From Microbacterium sp. T32 (GTDB lineage: Bacteria; Actinomycetota; Actinomycetes; Actinomycetales; Microbacteriaceae): a stretch of DNA of 64,000 bases. The DNA lies in the NCBI RefSeq assembly GCF_001619615.1, contig NZ_LQQP01000023.1, forward strand, positions 1 to 64,000, read 5' to 3'. The position numbers and the translations under genes were made by a program. The notes beneath the pieces are model-generated. The model was given only the letters and a program-made list of their open reading frames with translations. It did no database searches and was not told the DNA's origin. Within the stretch, counting starts at the first letter, position 1. Each line of letters begins with the position of its first letter. Shown piece by piece: positions 8,248 through 16,889 of the stretch.

Positions 8248-9215
8248 GAGTCACTCGCTCTCGAGAGGCGTTGGATGGGGAGGACGACGACGAGCACCAG
8301 CACCATGAGCACGATGCCGAAGGCCGAGGCCAGGCCCACGTCGCTCTGCGTGAAGCCGATGCGGTAGATCGACAGACCGGGCACGAGCGTCGCGCGGCCG
8401 GGGCCGCCCTGGGTCGAGGTGTAGATGATGTCGAAGCTCGACAGCGCGGCGATGACGGTGACGGTGACGAGCACCGCGACCTCCTGCCGCAGGCCCGGCA
8501 GGGTGATGGTGAAGAACTCCCGCCACCAGCCGGCGCCGTCGAGCCGGATCGCCTCGTACAGTGAGACGTCGATCTTGCCGAGGCCGGTGAGCAGCAGCAC
8601 GGTGCACAGTCCCGTGAGGACCCATGAGCCGATGAGGCCCACCGCGGGAAGAGCCGTGCCGTAGTCGGCGAGCCACGGCCGGGTGATCCAGCCGAGCCCG
8701 ACCCAGCCGAGGATCTGGTTCACGGCGCCGGTCTGCGCGTACATCCACGACCACGCGATACCGGCGGCGGCGAGCGGGATGATCTGCGGCAGGAACAGCA
8801 CCGTCTGCGCGGTGGCCGCGAACGCCTTGTACCGGATGCCACGGATCAGCGTCGCGAGAACCAGCCCGAGCCCCACGGGGATGATCGTGAAGAACGCGAT
8901 GAGCACGAACGCGTTGCGGATCGCGCCGAGCAGGTCGGGGTCGGTGAAGACGGTGAGGTAGTTGCCGAAGCCCACCCACCTGGCCACGCCGATGCCGTTC
9001 CAGTCGTAGAACGAGTACTGCACACCCTGAAACAGGGGCCAGATGACGAACGCGACGTAGAAGCCGAGCGCGGGGACGAGGAGCAGCCAGCCGGCGAGGG
9101 TGGCCCGGCGGGCCACTGCGCGTGCAGCGGCCCGCCGAGGCGGTGCGGTCGTCGTCGCCGGGTCGGCGGCGTCTGTTCGGGGGGCCGCCGCGACGGCGAC
9201 CGCACGATCGGTCAT
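8244..9215 (-). CDS. Carbohydrate ABC transporter permease, MalF type
   Basis: Protein of 323 aa from ATG 9215, which shares one base with the TAA of the binding-protein gene (TAATG). An Ala/Arg-rich cytoplasmic N-terminus of about 40 residues is followed by six helices. The EAA loop is EAIRLDGAGWWREFFTITLPGL, and TQGGPGRATLVPGLSIY matches the MalF family consensus. It forms a heterodimer with the adjacent MalG subunit in the cytoplasmic membrane. Confidence 0.9.
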   Translation of the reverse strand: MTDRAVAVAAAPRTDAADPATTTAPPRRAAARAVARRATLAGWLLLVPALGFYVAFVIWPLFQGVQYSFYDWNGIGVARWVGFGNYLTVFTDPDLLGAIRNAFVLIAFFTIIPVGLGLVLATLIRGIRYKAFAATAQTVLFLPQIIPLAAAGIAWSWMYAQTGAVNQILGWVGLGWITRPWLADYGTALPAVGLIGSWVLTGLCTVLLLTGLGKIDVSLYEAIRLDGAGWWREFFTITLPGLRQEVAVLVTVTVIAALSSFDIIYTSTQGGPGRATLVPGLSIYRIGFTQSDVGLASAFGIVLMVLVLVVVLPIQRLSRASDS

Positions 9216-10573
9216 TACTTGCCGACCTCGCTCTCGTAGAACTTCTGCACGCGGTCGACGAAGTCCTGACCGGTGATCTGGCTGGTCACCAGCAGCTGCG
9301 ACTCGGGGATGATCGAGCCCGCGTAGATGCCGGCGGTGGTGTTGGCCATGAAGTCGACCTGGCCGTTCTCGGCGCCGATCTGCGCCGACATCTTCAGCGC
9401 GTTCTCGATGAGGGAACCCGGCTGAACGGTCGGGAGCGCGAGGCTCGGGTCGCCACCGGGCGAGGCGCCCGTGACGTCGACGATGGTCTGCCGCGCCGCG
9501 GGGTCGGTGTGCACCCAGTTGAGGAAGTACACGATCTCGTTGAGGTGCTTCGACTTCGCCGCGACCGAGAACGAGTTGGCCGCCCCCATGGCGACGTGGT
9601 TCGCCCCGGCCTCGGCCGGCGGCACCAGGAAGAAGCTGACGTTGTCGCCGAGCGCCTTCTGGTAGTTCGCGGCCTCCCAGTTGCCGTTGAACGTGAACAG
9701 ACCCTCGCCCGCCCCGAAGCGGCTCGTGAAGGTGAAGTAGTCGATCGCGTTGATGTCGGACGGGAAGTACCCGGCATCCGCCCACTTCCGGATGAGTTCG
9801 GCACCCTGGACGTTGCCCGGCTCGTCGTAGCGCGCGCCCGGCTCGTTGAACATCCACGACAGGAACTGGTCCTTGTCGACGTACTGGTTCATCGCGGCCT
9901 GCACGACGAAGTTCACCACACCGTCCTTGTCGCCCGCCATGATCGGCAGGATGCCGGCGGCCTTGGCCTTGGCCATGTCGGCCTCGAGCTCGGCCAGCGT
10001 CTGCGGCGGGGCGGTGATGCCGAGCTGCGACGCGAGGGTGTCGTTCATGTAGATGCCGGTGATGCTGTAACCGAGGCCGAGCTGGTACAGCGACCCCGAG
10101 CCGCGGATGCCGTCCTCGCTCATGCGCAGCGGCGCGAGCTGCGACGCCGGCCAGGCGTCCCAGCCGTACGCGTCGAAGTACGGATCGAGGTTGGCCACGA
10201 GCCCGTCGCGCACGGTGTCGCCGAGCGTGGGGAGGCGGATCAGGTCGGGAGGGGTGTCGCTCGCGAGGAGCTTGGGGGCGTTGGCGGTGAGGTTCTGGAA
10301 CGTGTCGCGCGTGATGGTGAACGTCACGTTCGGGTGCTGTTTGGTGAACTCCTCGGTCAGCTTGTCGGTGACGGGGAATCCGGTCTCGTCGGCGATCGTG
10401 AGCTGCACCGGGTCGCTGGTGAGCTCGGTGCTGACGTCGGTCGCGGCGGCGGTCTGCGGTGCGGCGGCACCGGGGGCGCAGCCGGCGAGCAGTGCGCCGG
10501 TGAGCCCGGCGATCGCCGCGAGCGCGAGGGGCGCGACGCGACGGGTTCGCGAGCGCGGGGTACGGGTGGACAT
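9215..10573 (-). CDS. Sugar ABC transporter substrate-binding lipoprotein
   Basis: Protein of 452 aa. A Tat-like basic N-terminus (RTPRSRTRR) and a hydrophobic stretch lead to the lipobox LLAGC at about residues 28-32, so it is a lipid-anchored extracytoplasmic protein. The mature part follows the family 1 extracellular solute-binding fold: ITGIYMNDTLASQLGI, GLFTFNGNWEAANYQKAL and PSLALPTVQPGS. It is the first gene of the operon SBP-MalF-MalG-GH32-like-hydrolase and faces the divergent LacI gene. The ligand is probably a plant oligosaccharide matching the downstream glycosidase. Confidence 0.9.
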   Translation of the reverse strand: MSTRTPRSRTRRVAPLALAAIAGLTGALLAGCAPGAAAPQTAAATDVSTELTSDPVQLTIADETGFPVTDKLTEEFTKQHPNVTFTITRDTFQNLTANAPKLLASDTPPDLIRLPTLGDTVRDGLVANLDPYFDAYGWDAWPASQLAPLRMSEDGIRGSGSLYQLGLGYSITGIYMNDTLASQLGITAPPQTLAELEADMAKAKAAGILPIMAGDKDGVVNFVVQAAMNQYVDKDQFLSWMFNEPGARYDEPGNVQGAELIRKWADAGYFPSDINAIDYFTFTSRFGAGEGLFTFNGNWEAANYQKALGDNVSFFLVPPAEAGANHVAMGAANSFSVAAKSKHLNEIVYFLNWVHTDPAARQTIVDVTGASPGGDPSLALPTVQPGSLIENALKMSAQIGAENGQVDFMANTTAGIYAGSIIPESQLLVTSQITGQDFVDRVQKFYESEVGK

Positions 10574-10656
10574 GTCGACTCCTTCGTCTGTGCTGCGGGT
10601 ACCCGAACGGGGTGTTTCTGGCGCGATCCTTCCTGCGGTACAGTGCTGAAAGGATT

Positions 10657-10695
10657 TAGCAGGGCTATTTACTCAGACCGCTTCGGCCCTGTCAA
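10657..10695 (-). promoter_or_regulatory. Promoter and LacI-type operator of the first sugar ABC operon
   Basis: On the minus strand a perfect -35 TTGACA (10695-10690) is followed after 17 nt by GTAAAT (10672-10667). Immediately downstream is the inverted repeat TAGC-AGG-GCTA (10657-10667). Its placement at the -10 edge suits a repressor site for the divergent LacI protein. The pairing of site and regulator is inferred from adjacency. Confidence 0.55.
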
Positions 10696-10751
10696 GATTC
10701 GACGGAGGATCGTTACCGTCGGCACCGTCGCCGACGACCCGGGAGGTGGGC

Positions 10752-11768
10752 ATGGTCAAACGCGTCACGCTGAGCGATGTCGCGCGCCGCGCGGGGCTCT
10801 CCCCCTCCGCGGCATCCATGATCCTCAACGGCCGACCCGACACCCGGCTCTCGCGCGACGCGCACGAGCGCGTCCTGGCCGCCGCCGCCGAACTCGGGTA
10901 CCGCCCGAACGTCGCCGCCCGCGCGCTGAGGACCCGCACCTCCCACACGATCGGGTTCGTCTCGGACCTCGTCGCCACCACGCGCTTCGCGAGCGGTCTC
11001 ATCAAGGGCGCGCTCGGCGCGGCGGAGGCCGCCGGACACGTCGTGCTCGTCGCGGAGACGGGCGGCGAGCCCGAACGCGAAGCCGAGGCCGTGTCGGCAC
11101 TGCTCGATCGGCAGGTGGACGGGGTCATCTTCGCCTCGATGCGGGCGCGCGAGATCCTCGTCCCGCCGATCCCCGCCGGCGTGCGGGCGGTCATGCTCAA
11201 CGCCACGAGCGAAGCGCACGGCTGCAGCGTCCTGCCCGACGAGGAGACGGGCGGGCGTCGAGCGATCGAGCTGCTCCGGGATGCCGGCATCCGCGACGAC
11301 ATCCTGCTCCTGGGGTACGACGCCGAGGCCGAGCGCGATCTGTTCCGCTCGGCGACGGTCGCCGCCCGCGTGCGCGGGATCTACGACACGATGACGCGCG
11401 AGGGCATGGCCTTCTCGCGCGAGGAGTCGATCTGGCTGTGGGAGCCCGATCACGGACACGAGGTCACGGCGCGGGTCCTGGCATCCGGTCCCCCTCCCCG
11501 GGCGATCGTGTGCCTCAACGACCGTCTCGCGTTCGGCGCCTCGCAGGCGCTGGGCGAGGCCGGGCTGCGGGTGCCGGACGACGTGGCGCTGGTCTCGTTC
11601 GACAACGACGAGCTGGCCGCGTACCTCCGCCCGGGCCTGACGACGATCGGCCTGCCGCACGAGGCGATGGGCCGCCGCGCCGTCGAGCTGCTCCTCGCCC
11701 CCGACGGCCCTCCCCCCGGCGAGCACCTGGTGGAGATGCCGGTGGTGATCCGCGCCTCGCTCCCCTGA
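10752..11768 (+). CDS. LacI-family transcriptional regulator
   Basis: Protein of 338 aa. I chose ATG 10752 because GGGAGG (10741-10746) lies just upstream; GTG 10746 falls inside that site. The N-terminal HTH VTLSDVARRAGLSPSAASMILNG is canonical, followed by a hinge and a periplasmic-binding-like sensor domain (IGFVSDL, VDGVIFASM, VCLNDRLAFGASQAL, ALVSFDNDELAAYLRPGLTTI). It is divergent from the sugar ABC operon at 5278-10573 and probably represses it until the sugar is present. The palindromic element copy 2 follows it. Confidence 0.9.
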   Translation: MVKRVTLSDVARRAGLSPSAASMILNGRPDTRLSRDAHERVLAAAAELGYRPNVAARALRTRTSHTIGFVSDLVATTRFASGLIKGALGAAEAAGHVVLVAETGGEPEREAEAVSALLDRQVDGVIFASMRAREILVPPIPAGVRAVMLNATSEAHGCSVLPDEETGGRRAIELLRDAGIRDDILLLGYDAEAERDLFRSATVAARVRGIYDTMTREGMAFSREESIWLWEPDHGHEVTARVLASGPPPRAIVCLNDRLAFGASQALGEAGLRVPDDVALVSFDNDELAAYLRPGLTTIGLPHEAMGRRAVELLLAPDGPPPGEHLVEMPVVIRASLP

Positions 11769-11782
11769 CGCTCCGCACGATC

Positions 11783-11845
11783 GCGTGAGGGGTCAAAAGT
11801 TGTCGCCTCGGCACGCCGGAAGCGACAATTCTTGACCCCTCACGC
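11783..11845. repeat. Palindromic intergenic element, copy 2
   Basis: A 63-bp copy between convergent genes. Outer arms GCGTGAGGGGTCA and TGACCCCTCACGC are intact. The variable segment is AAAGTT on the left and AATTCT on the right, so two pairs are lost, and the left inner arm has GTCGCCTC instead of GTCGCTTC. It is the least perfectly paired copy, and its right arm matches that of copy 1. Confidence 0.88.
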
Positions 11846-11872
11846 CAGACGAGCAGGGGGGATGCCGGGGGC

Positions 11873-13555
11873 CTAAGCGCTCCGGAGCCAGGCCGACGCC
11901 TCGCCGGGCAGCGCGCCGTCCGCGACCGGAGCGCTCGAGAGCAGCACCTCACCCGCGGGGAGCTCGACCGGCTCGGTGCCGAAGTTCGTCACGACGGTCC
12001 ATCCGTCGGGGCGGGCGAAGGCCACCACGTCCTCGCGGCCGAGGTCGACCCACTCCAGCTCCTCGGCGGTCTGCAGCCCGTGCCGCAGATCGAGGGCGCG
12101 GCGGTACAGCGACAGGGTCGAGTCGGGATCGCCGTCCTGGCGGTCGACGGCGTACGCGGCGAACCACTCCGGCTGCGGCAGGTGCGCTCCGCCCGCGCCG
12201 AAGCCGAACGCGGCGTCGGAGGCGCTCCACGGCAGCGGCACGCGGCATCCGTCCCGCCCGATATCGACACCGGGGCTGCGGAAGAACGTCGGGTCCTGGC
12301 GGGCGGCGTCGGGGATGTCGGCCACCTCGTGCAGGCCGAGCTCCTCGCCCTGGTACAGGTACGCCGAGCCCGGGAGACCGAGCACGAACAACGCCGCGGC
12401 GCGGGCGCGGCGGGCGCCCCGCTCGGCGTCGAGCGCGGGCTCGGTGCCGCCGGCGAGCAGCCACTCGTTGCCGTGCTTGCGGGTGGGCCGACCGTCGGCG
12501 CCGCGCTCGGCGTCGGGCAGGCCGTAACGCGTGGCGTGGCGCACGACGTCGTGGTTCGACAGCACCCACGTCGTCGACGACCCCGACTGCGCGGCGAGCA
12601 CGAGGTTGTCGGCCACGATGCGACGGAACTGGCCCGCGTCGAAGTCCGCCTCGAGCAGGTCGAAGTTGAACGACTGTCCCAGGCTCTCGATGCTCGCGTA
12701 CAGCGGCACACGCGAGGGGTGCACCCACGCCTCGGCCACGGCGGTGCGGGGCGGGTCGTACTCGTTGAACACGGCGCGCCACTCGGCGTACACCTCGTGC
12801 ACGTCGTCGCGGTCGATCAACGGGTGGTTCCCGTCGATCGGCAGCGCGGCGAGCTCGGCTGCCGAGGGCAGCGGCTCGCTGAGGTCCTTCGTGAGCATGT
12901 GCGCGACGTCGATGCGGAAGCCGTCGACGCCGCGGTCGCTCCAGAAGCGCAGGGTCTTCACGAAGTCGGCGCGCACCTCGGGGTTCGCCCAGTTGAGGTC
13001 GGGCTGCGACACGTCGAAGTTGTGGAAGTACCACTGCCCGTCCGCGACGCGCTCCCACGCGGACCCGCCGAACACCGACTGCCAGTCGGTGGGCGGCTCG
13101 GATCCGTCGGGTCCGGTTCCCTCGCGGAAGATGTAACGGTCGCGCTCCGCGGAACCGCGGCCGGCGGCGAGCGCCTCCTGGAACCAGGCGTGGTCGTTCG
13201 AGGTGTGGTTCGGCACGATGTCGACCACGACCCGGATGCCATGGGCGTGCAGCTGCGCGATGAGCTCGTCCATGTCGGCCAGGGTCCCCAGGCGCGGGTC
13301 GACGTCGCGGTAGTCGGCGACGTCGTACCCACCGTCGGCGAGCGCCGACGGGTAGAAGGGGCTGAGCCAGATGGCATCCACCCCCAGTTCGGCGAGGTAC
13401 GGGACCCGGGAGGTGATGCCGGGGATGTCACCGAGGCCGTCGCCGTTGCTGTCGGCGAAGCTGCGCGGATACACCTGGTACACCACGGCCTGGCGCCACC
13501 AGTCGGGGGCGTCGGAGAGCTCGCGGGCGTGCACGGAGGGTGCGGCGGTGGTCAC
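11873..13555 (-). CDS. GH13 alpha-glucosidase / oligo-1,6-glucosidase
   Basis: Protein of 560 aa from GTG 13555, with AAAGGA about 7 nt upstream. It has the (beta/alpha)8 barrel of GH13 subfamilies with exo-acting alpha-glucosidases: calcium-loop DSNGDGLGD (residues 35-43), VDIVPNHTS, DGFRIDVAH with nucleophile D216, AVAEAW with acid/base E275, and VLSNHDVVRH with D336. There is no signal peptide, so it acts in the cytoplasm on imported alpha-glucosides. It sits last in the operon after the binding protein and permeases at 13582-16783. Trehalose or isomaltose-type substrates are equally possible. Confidence 0.88.
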   Translation of the reverse strand: MTTAAPSVHARELSDAPDWWRQAVVYQVYPRSFADSNGDGLGDIPGITSRVPYLAELGVDAIWLSPFYPSALADGGYDVADYRDVDPRLGTLADMDELIAQLHAHGIRVVVDIVPNHTSNDHAWFQEALAAGRGSAERDRYIFREGTGPDGSEPPTDWQSVFGGSAWERVADGQWYFHNFDVSQPDLNWANPEVRADFVKTLRFWSDRGVDGFRIDVAHMLTKDLSEPLPSAAELAALPIDGNHPLIDRDDVHEVYAEWRAVFNEYDPPRTAVAEAWVHPSRVPLYASIESLGQSFNFDLLEADFDAGQFRRIVADNLVLAAQSGSSTTWVLSNHDVVRHATRYGLPDAERGADGRPTRKHGNEWLLAGGTEPALDAERGARRARAAALFVLGLPGSAYLYQGEELGLHEVADIPDAARQDPTFFRSPGVDIGRDGCRVPLPWSASDAAFGFGAGGAHLPQPEWFAAYAVDRQDGDPDSTLSLYRRALDLRHGLQTAEELEWVDLGREDVVAFARPDGWTVVTNFGTEPVELPAGEVLLSSAPVADGALPGEASAWLRSA

Positions 13556-13581
13556 GAAGGATCCTTTCGAGGGGTGGCGGG

Positions 13582-14499
13582 TCAGCCCTTGACGGCGCCC
13601 TGCGTGACACCGGCCATCACCCATCGCTGGGTGAACAGGTAGGCGACGATCGCGGGGGCCATGGCCATGAGGTAGGAAGCGAAGGCGACGTTGTAGTTGT
13701 TGCTGAACTGCGTCTGGAACAGGTTCTGCCGCACGGGCAACGTCTGCAAGGCCGGATCGCTGATGATGAGCGACGGCATCATGAAGTCGTTCCACGCGTA
13801 CAGGAAGGCGAAGATGCCGACCGTGGCGCTCATCGGGGCGAGGAGCGGGAAGATGAGCCGCCAGAACGTCTGCCACGTGGTCGCCCCGTCGATGCGCGCG
13901 CTCTCCTCGAGCTCGAGCGGGATGGAGCGCAGGAACGCGGTGAACAGCAGCACGCTGAAGCTGAGCTGGAACATCGTCGCGAGCACGATCACGCCGAACG
14001 GGTTGTCGAGGCCGACCCGGCCGGTCAGCTGGATCTGCGGAAGAGCGACGACCGGGAACGGGATGAACATCGCCGCGAGCAGGTAGAAGAACGAGTACCG
14101 GAACAGCTTGCGGTCCCAGTTGCGGGCGATCGCGTACGACGCGAAGGCCGCGAGGACGATCGTCGCGACCACGGTGCCGGCGGTCACGAGCAGCGAGATC
14201 GCCAGGCCGACCGGGAACTTCGTGAGCGTCCACGCCTGCACGAAACCGTCGAAGCTGATCGGCGTCGGGAACGAGAAGGCGTTGCCGTCGACGACCTGCG
14301 CGCCGCTCTTGAGCGCCATCGTGACGGTGACGTACAGCGGGAGCAGCACGGTCACGGCGCAGAGGATCAGGACGGTGGTGGCCGACCAGTTGATGCGTTC
14401 GGTGCCGACCCGGCGGAAGCGGCCGCCGGTGCGACGGCGGGACGGGACGGAGAGTTCTGCCTGCTCGAACGCGAGCGCGGGCTGGTTCACGGCGGTCAT
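13582..14499 (-). CDS. Carbohydrate ABC transporter permease, MalG type
   Basis: Protein of 305 aa from ATG 14499, overlapping the MalF stop by 4 nt. A cytoplasmic N-terminal tail of about 35 residues precedes six membrane helices. The ATPase-docking loop is EESARIDGATTWQTFWRLIFPLL, and the tail ends TQGAVKG as in other CUT1 MalG proteins. It lies 26 nt upstream of the alpha-glucosidase gene, so both are on one transcript. It has no dedicated ATPase nearby. Confidence 0.9.
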   Translation of the reverse strand: MTAVNQPALAFEQAELSVPSRRRTGGRFRRVGTERINWSATTVLILCAVTVLLPLYVTVTMALKSGAQVVDGNAFSFPTPISFDGFVQAWTLTKFPVGLAISLLVTAGTVVATIVLAAFASYAIARNWDRKLFRYSFFYLLAAMFIPFPVVALPQIQLTGRVGLDNPFGVIVLATMFQLSFSVLLFTAFLRSIPLELEESARIDGATTWQTFWRLIFPLLAPMSATVGIFAFLYAWNDFMMPSLIISDPALQTLPVRQNLFQTQFSNNYNVAFASYLMAMAPAIVAYLFTQRWVMAGVTQGAVKG

Positions 14500-15410
14500 G
14501 CGAGGGTGTTCCTTCCGCGGGTCAGCGAGAGCTGCAGGAGCGAGATGGCGACGGCGACGAGGAAGAAGAGGGCGGCGTTCGCCATCTGGTAGGCGTAGTC
14601 GCCGCCGTTGAAGCCGAGGATGATCGACATCGCGACGCTGCGCGTCGAGGTGCCGGGCCCGCCGCCGGTGAGGCCGACGATGATGTCGTAGGCGTTGAGG
14701 AAGCCCTTGAAGCCGAGGATGACGTTGATCACGACGTAGCCGGCGACGAGCGGCAGCGTGATCCGCAGCAACTGCTGGGCCTTCCCCGCCCCGTCGAGCC
14801 CGGCCGCCTCGTAGACATCGCCCGGCACGGACAGGAGCCCGGCGATGTAGATCAGCAGCGTCCCCGGGATCGCCTGCCACGCGGTGACGATCACGATCGC
14901 GACCCACGCGAGGTCGGGGTTGGCGAGCAGGCTCGACTCGAGCCACGGGATGCCGAGGGCGCTCCCCGCCTGCGGCAGGGAGTTGCTGAAGAGGAAGTTG
15001 AAGACGTAGGCGATGATGATGCCCGAGATCACCATCGGGATGACGAAGACCGTCCGAAGCGCCTTTTTGAAGCGGATCTGCGCGGTGAGCCCGACGGCCA
15101 GGAGGAACGCCGCGACGTTCACGACGATGACCGTCGCCACCGAGAACCCGAACGTGAACAGGTAGGACTGGAGGATCGCCGGGTCGCTGAAGATCGCGAT
15201 GTAGTTCGTGAAACCGACGAAGTTCCACTCCCCGATGCCGATGGAGTCGGTGAAGCTGAAGAAGATGCCGATGATGCCGGGCACCGTGATCGCCAGCGTG
15301 AACAGCACGAGCGTCGGGATGAGGAAGAAGTAGTAGATCGGCTCGACCCGGCGGGTGCTGCGGCGCGCGGACGCCTTGCCGCCGGTGACGATGGTCGTGG
15401 TGGTGGTCAT
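14496..15410 (-). CDS. Carbohydrate ABC transporter permease, MalF type
   Basis: Protein of 304 aa with six predicted helices. It begins with a Thr-rich MTTTTTIV tail, then PIYYFFLIPTLVLFTLAI as helix 1. The EAA loop is EAAGLDGAGKAQQLLRITLPLV and GLTGGGPGTSTRSVAM is typical of the family. It overlaps both neighbours by 4 nt, coupling production of the two membrane subunits and the binding protein. Confidence 0.9.
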   Translation of the reverse strand: MTTTTTIVTGGKASARRSTRRVEPIYYFFLIPTLVLFTLAITVPGIIGIFFSFTDSIGIGEWNFVGFTNYIAIFSDPAILQSYLFTFGFSVATVIVVNVAAFLLAVGLTAQIRFKKALRTVFVIPMVISGIIIAYVFNFLFSNSLPQAGSALGIPWLESSLLANPDLAWVAIVIVTAWQAIPGTLLIYIAGLLSVPGDVYEAAGLDGAGKAQQLLRITLPLVAGYVVINVILGFKGFLNAYDIIVGLTGGGPGTSTRSVAMSIILGFNGGDYAYQMANAALFFLVAVAISLLQLSLTRGRNTLA

Positions 15411-16783
15411 CGCTGGCCCCCTTCGGCTGTGGCGGTCGGCGCGGTGGCCGCGGCCGACGCGTCGGCTGTGGCGATCGGCGCGGTGGCGGGCGCCGCGGCG
15501 TCGCTCGTCGATGCGGCGGGCTGCCGGAAGGCGAGGCGCGCCCAGTCCTGGTCCATCGTGCGGAGGGTGGCCTCGGGCGAAGCGCCGAGGATCATCGCCT
15601 GCGCATAGTTGAACGTCGGGATGGTCTTCGGCACGAGCACCGACGCGCCCTGGTAGATCCGGCCCTCGTCGTAGTACGGGATCATCCCGGCCACGCGCGG
15701 ATCACTCGGGGCGGGGGCGTTCTTCGTCGGGGCGAACCCGAGCTGCGACTCGTTGTAGGCCTCGATGATCCGCGGCTGGTAGAGGTACTCGAGGAAGTCG
15801 CGAGCGGCATCCTGGTGTCGGGATCCCTCGGGGATGATGGCCGCGAGGTCCATGTTGACCCGGACTTTCAGGTCGTTCGGGTCGTCGGTCATCGGGAGTG
15901 GGAAGGTGCCCACGCGCAGGTCGGGCGAGGTCTTCGCGATCTCTCCGAGCGCCCACGGTCCCTGCAGGTACATGCCCGCCTGGCCCTGCGCGAACGCGAG
16001 GTTGCCGTCGCCGTACGCCCGGCTGTCGGCATCCGGGTTCGTGTAGGTCGAGGCGAGCTGGGTCATACGGTCCATGGCCTGGCCGAAGTCCTTCTGGAAC
16101 GACACCGTCGAGTCGGGGCCGACCCGGTCGCCCTCGGCCGCGAGCGCGTCGAAGAAGTCGATCACGTTCAGCGAGCCGCCGACCGCGTAGTCGTACCAGC
16201 CCTGTCCGACCGTCCAGTCGTCCTTGAAGGTGCCGTAGAACGGCGCGATTCCGTTCGCCTTGAGGGTTTCGGCGGTCTGGACGAGCTCGTCCCAGGTCGT
16301 GGGCACCGAGAGTCCGAGCCGGTCGAAGATCTCCTCGTTGTAGATCACCGACGCGGCCATCACCGAGTACGGCAGCGCGCTCGTCCGTCCGGGGCAGACG
16401 CCGTACTGGTCCATGAGGGGCTGCAGGTCGTCGCGGACCGTCGCCGCGGCTGCGGTGCCGGAGAGGTCGCTGAGCGCGCACCGCTGCACGAACCGCGCGA
16501 CCTCGTAGTTGTAGTTGGCGAGCATGATGTCCGGCGGGTTGCCGCGGACGAAGCTCGCGGACACGACGTCGACGCCCGAGGCATCCATCTCCACGCGGAC
16601 CTTGTCCTGCGAGGCGTTGTACTCGTCGACCACCTGGCCCATGAAGCCGAGGGCTTCGCGCTTGCTGAACGTGAAGCGGATCGTCTCGCGGCCGTCGGCG
16701 GAGCAGCCGGCGAGCATCGCTGCTCCCAGAGCCGTTACCGCCAGCGCCGCGAGCCCGCGTCGCACCGTTGTCTTTCTCGACAC
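15407..16783 (-). CDS. Alpha-glucoside-type ABC substrate-binding lipoprotein
   Basis: Protein of 458 aa from GTG 16783, chosen because GAGGGG lies 6 nt upstream; ATG 16798 is an alternative. The signal peptide runs to the lipobox MLAGC. The mature domain is a family 1 solute-binding protein: VIYNEEIFDRLGLSVPTTWDEL, AFAQGQAGMYLQGPWALGEI and LEYLYQPRIIEAYNESQLG. An odd feature is the C-terminal tail of about 45 residues rich in Ala, Thr and Ser (ATAPIATADASAAATAP), probably a flexible surface extension. It is first in the operon and divergent from the ROK regulator. Confidence 0.88.
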   Translation of the reverse strand: MSRKTTVRRGLAALAVTALGAAMLAGCSADGRETIRFTFSKREALGFMGQVVDEYNASQDKVRVEMDASGVDVVSASFVRGNPPDIMLANYNYEVARFVQRCALSDLSGTAAAATVRDDLQPLMDQYGVCPGRTSALPYSVMAASVIYNEEIFDRLGLSVPTTWDELVQTAETLKANGIAPFYGTFKDDWTVGQGWYDYAVGGSLNVIDFFDALAAEGDRVGPDSTVSFQKDFGQAMDRMTQLASTYTNPDADSRAYGDGNLAFAQGQAGMYLQGPWALGEIAKTSPDLRVGTFPLPMTDDPNDLKVRVNMDLAAIIPEGSRHQDAARDFLEYLYQPRIIEAYNESQLGFAPTKNAPAPSDPRVAGMIPYYDEGRIYQGASVLVPKTIPTFNYAQAMILGASPEATLRTMDQDWARLAFRQPAASTSDAAAPATAPIATADASAAATAPTATAEGGQR

Positions 16784-16817
16784 CTGTTCCCCTCGCATCC
16801 TTGCGATCTTGAATCGG

Positions 16818-16828
16818 AGATTAAATCT
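16818..16828. promoter_or_regulatory. Candidate operator in the ABC operon/ROK intergenic region
   Basis: AGATTAAATCT is a perfect 11-bp palindrome around a central A. It lies 34 bp upstream of the binding-protein start and 61 bp upstream of the ROK start, in an AT-richer stretch unlike the surrounding DNA. It is a plausible ROK operator, but short AT palindromes can occur by chance. Confidence 0.35.
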
Positions 16829-16873
16829 ACTCGCCAAATCAATGTGTTGACGGCAGTATTGCATCAGGCACGA

Positions 16874-16886
16874 GAGGGGTCAAGAA
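16874..16886 (+). repeat. Half-copy of the palindromic element arm at the ROK start
   Basis: GAGGGGTCAAGAA here is identical to 13 bases of the left arm of copies 1 and 5 of the palindromic family, without the inner stem or right arm. Its purine-rich GAGGGG lies 10 nt before ATG 16890 and would serve as ribosome binding site of the ROK gene. It may be a relic of the element or coincidence. Confidence 0.4.
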
Positions 16887-16889
16887 CCG

